The notes beneath the pieces were generated by a model. The model ran no database searches. It was not told the origin of the DNA and was given only the letters and a program-made list of their open reading frames with translations. From positions 372,001 through 436,000 of the forward strand of contig NZ_JAVCWF010000001.1 in NCBI RefSeq assembly GCF_031085375.1: a DNA stretch of 64,000 nucleotides. The letters are read 5' to 3'. Shown here one piece after another: positions 63,007-64,000 of the stretch (the first letter of the stretch is position 1; the number at the start of each line of letters is the position of its first letter). A program made the translations under genes and the position numbers. This stretch comes from Lactiplantibacillus brownii (GTDB lineage: Bacteria; Bacillota; Bacilli; Lactobacillales; Lactobacillaceae).

Positions 63007-63918
63007 TTATCCGATAGCTGCGACAGTATCCAAGAACCAGCTATTAAAGGCACGTGCATCAATATCCACGCAAACCGTCGCATTAGTCTGACCGTTGTGA
63101 TAAGCGCCACGCGTATCGCCAACGGTTTCGCCATTTGCTGGGCCTTCGGTTTGAACATCGATCCACATTTTTTGTGTGGTGAAAGCCTCTGGGTGGAGCA
63201 AGTAGAATAGCGTATTGACGTCATGCATAGGGAGGCCAGTTTGATCGCCATCACCGTAATGATTGAACAAGGCATGCAACATCGTCCCGGTACGACCAAG
63301 TGTCGGTAATTTTTGCATCGTTTCAGGTGTCAACAAGGCTTTCAGAGTCACATCTAAGCCAACCATCGTAATTGGCACGCCAGATTGATACATGATTTCG
63401 GCAGCATGTGGGTCAGTAAAGACGTTGAATTCGGCCGCGCTGGTCATGTTGCCGCGACCAAGTGTGCCACCCATGGCGATGATTTCTTTGATATGAGTTT
63501 TAACTTCTGGATAAGTTTTAAAAAGTAGTGCAATATTCGTGTAAGCACCCGTTGGGACGAGCGTGATTGGTTCGGCCGCTTGCATGATGTGATCACGCAA
63601 GGCTTCCACGGCGGTCATCGGTAGCGGTTTTGCCAGATCCGTTGGGAAATCGTAACCGGGCATCCCGGAAACCCCGTGGACGCGCACAGCATCTTCGAAT
63701 GGTTTGATCAATGGCTGTGGTGCACCGCCTGCGACTGGCACCTTACTATTGAAGAAACGTGTTAATTTTAAGGCATTTAAAGTCGTTTTATCGACGGTCA
63801 CGTTACCGGCCACCGTAGTGATTAAATCGAGATCGAAATCGGGATAGTTGATGGCAATCGTAATTGCGGCCGCATCGTCGATTCCAGGATCGGTATCCAT
63901 AATAAGCTTAGTTGGCAT
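63007..63918 (-). CDS. Inosine-uridine-preferring nucleoside hydrolase
   Basis: A 303-residue cytosolic enzyme that splits ribonucleosides into base and ribose for salvage. MDTDPGIDDA at the N-terminus is the calcium-binding signature, with VPVAGGAPQPL, HGVSGMPGYDFP, PTGAYTNIALL and EFNVFTDPHAAE as further family blocks and HDVNTLFYLL at the C-terminal ligand site. Start 63918 is set by GGAGGG about six bases upstream. The exact substrate class (pyrimidine or purine) is not resolved. Confidence 0.93.
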   Translation of the reverse strand: MPTKLIMDTDPGIDDAAAITIAINYPDFDLDLITTVAGNVTVDKTTLNALKLTRFFNSKVPVAGGAPQPLIKPFEDAVRVHGVSGMPGYDFPTDLAKPLPMTAVEALRDHIMQAAEPITLVPTGAYTNIALLFKTYPEVKTHIKEIIAMGGTLGRGNMTSAAEFNVFTDPHAAEIMYQSGVPITMVGLDVTLKALLTPETMQKLPTLGRTGTMLHALFNHYGDGDQTGLPMHDVNTLFYLLHPEAFTTQKMWIDVQTEGPANGETVGDTRGAYHNGQTNATVCVDIDARAFNSWFLDTVAAIG

Positions 63919-64000
63919 TGGAATCCCTCCAAATAACAAGTTTAGTGTATCGTGGTGATTGCTTCTATTTTAGCATATTACAGGTGTTGAATCCGATTGC

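Overview
The window looks like chromosomal DNA of a Lactobacillaceae species, most likely the Lactiplantibacillus plantarum/pentosus group. This is inferred from moderate GC content, strong AGGAGG-type ribosome sites, two WxL/DUF916 'csc' surface-protein clusters, several LPQT(N/S/D)-anchored adhesins, C69 dipeptidase, GH36 alpha-galactosidase and TagE-like glycosyltransferases. No tRNA, rRNA, CRISPR array, insertion sequence or prophage was seen.

Layout. 1-3320: end of a csc cluster (truncated WxL protein, DUF916/DUF3324 membrane protein, large WxL protein). 3400-8000: MFS transporter, C69 dipeptidase, two unknown proteins. 8015-10049: PadR regulator and its 14-TM efflux pump, with a palindrome inside the promoter spacer. 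10100-17567: a 3.7-kb tandem duplication carrying two LPQTN-anchored MucBP adhesins. 17568-27034: amtB, a Cna-like LPQTS adhesin, rpiA, a small secreted metzincin and a multicopper oxidase. Three copies of an unusual intergenic element lie between these genes. 27211-33147: MFS transporter, two membrane proteins, and a LacI regulator with an alpha-galactosidase. 33554-38416: second csc cluster, with four tandem WxL genes separated by relics of both neighbouring genes. 38480-44974: membrane protein, PEBP-family protein, DUF2075 ATPase, Rrf2 regulator, HicB-like protein, a BCCP-like protein without the biotinyl lysine, and a reductase/TetR divergent pair with a clear operator. 45659-58711: a 2638-residue LPQTN protein with about 975 residues of Asp-Thr/Asp-Ser repeat, followed by a probable glycosylation operon. 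58886-63918: lipoprotein, a Mur ligase/DD-peptidase-like/CapA fusion, and a nucleoside hydrolase.

About half the coding capacity is cell-surface biology (anchored adhesins, WxL complexes, protein glycosylation, possible polymer synthesis), mixed with carbohydrate and peptide use, which fits a niche-adaptation region.

The strongest candidate for something undescribed is the three-copy intergenic element at 18006-18399, 23088-23361 and 25111-25398. Compensatory base changes between the copies support a large + strand structured RNA whose main helix encloses three further hairpins. Other notable points are the BCCP-like protein with Gln at the biotin site, the three-part Mur ligase fusion, the glycosyltransferase pair in which one partner has lost catalytic residues, and the WxL array with relic ends that record how it was duplicated.
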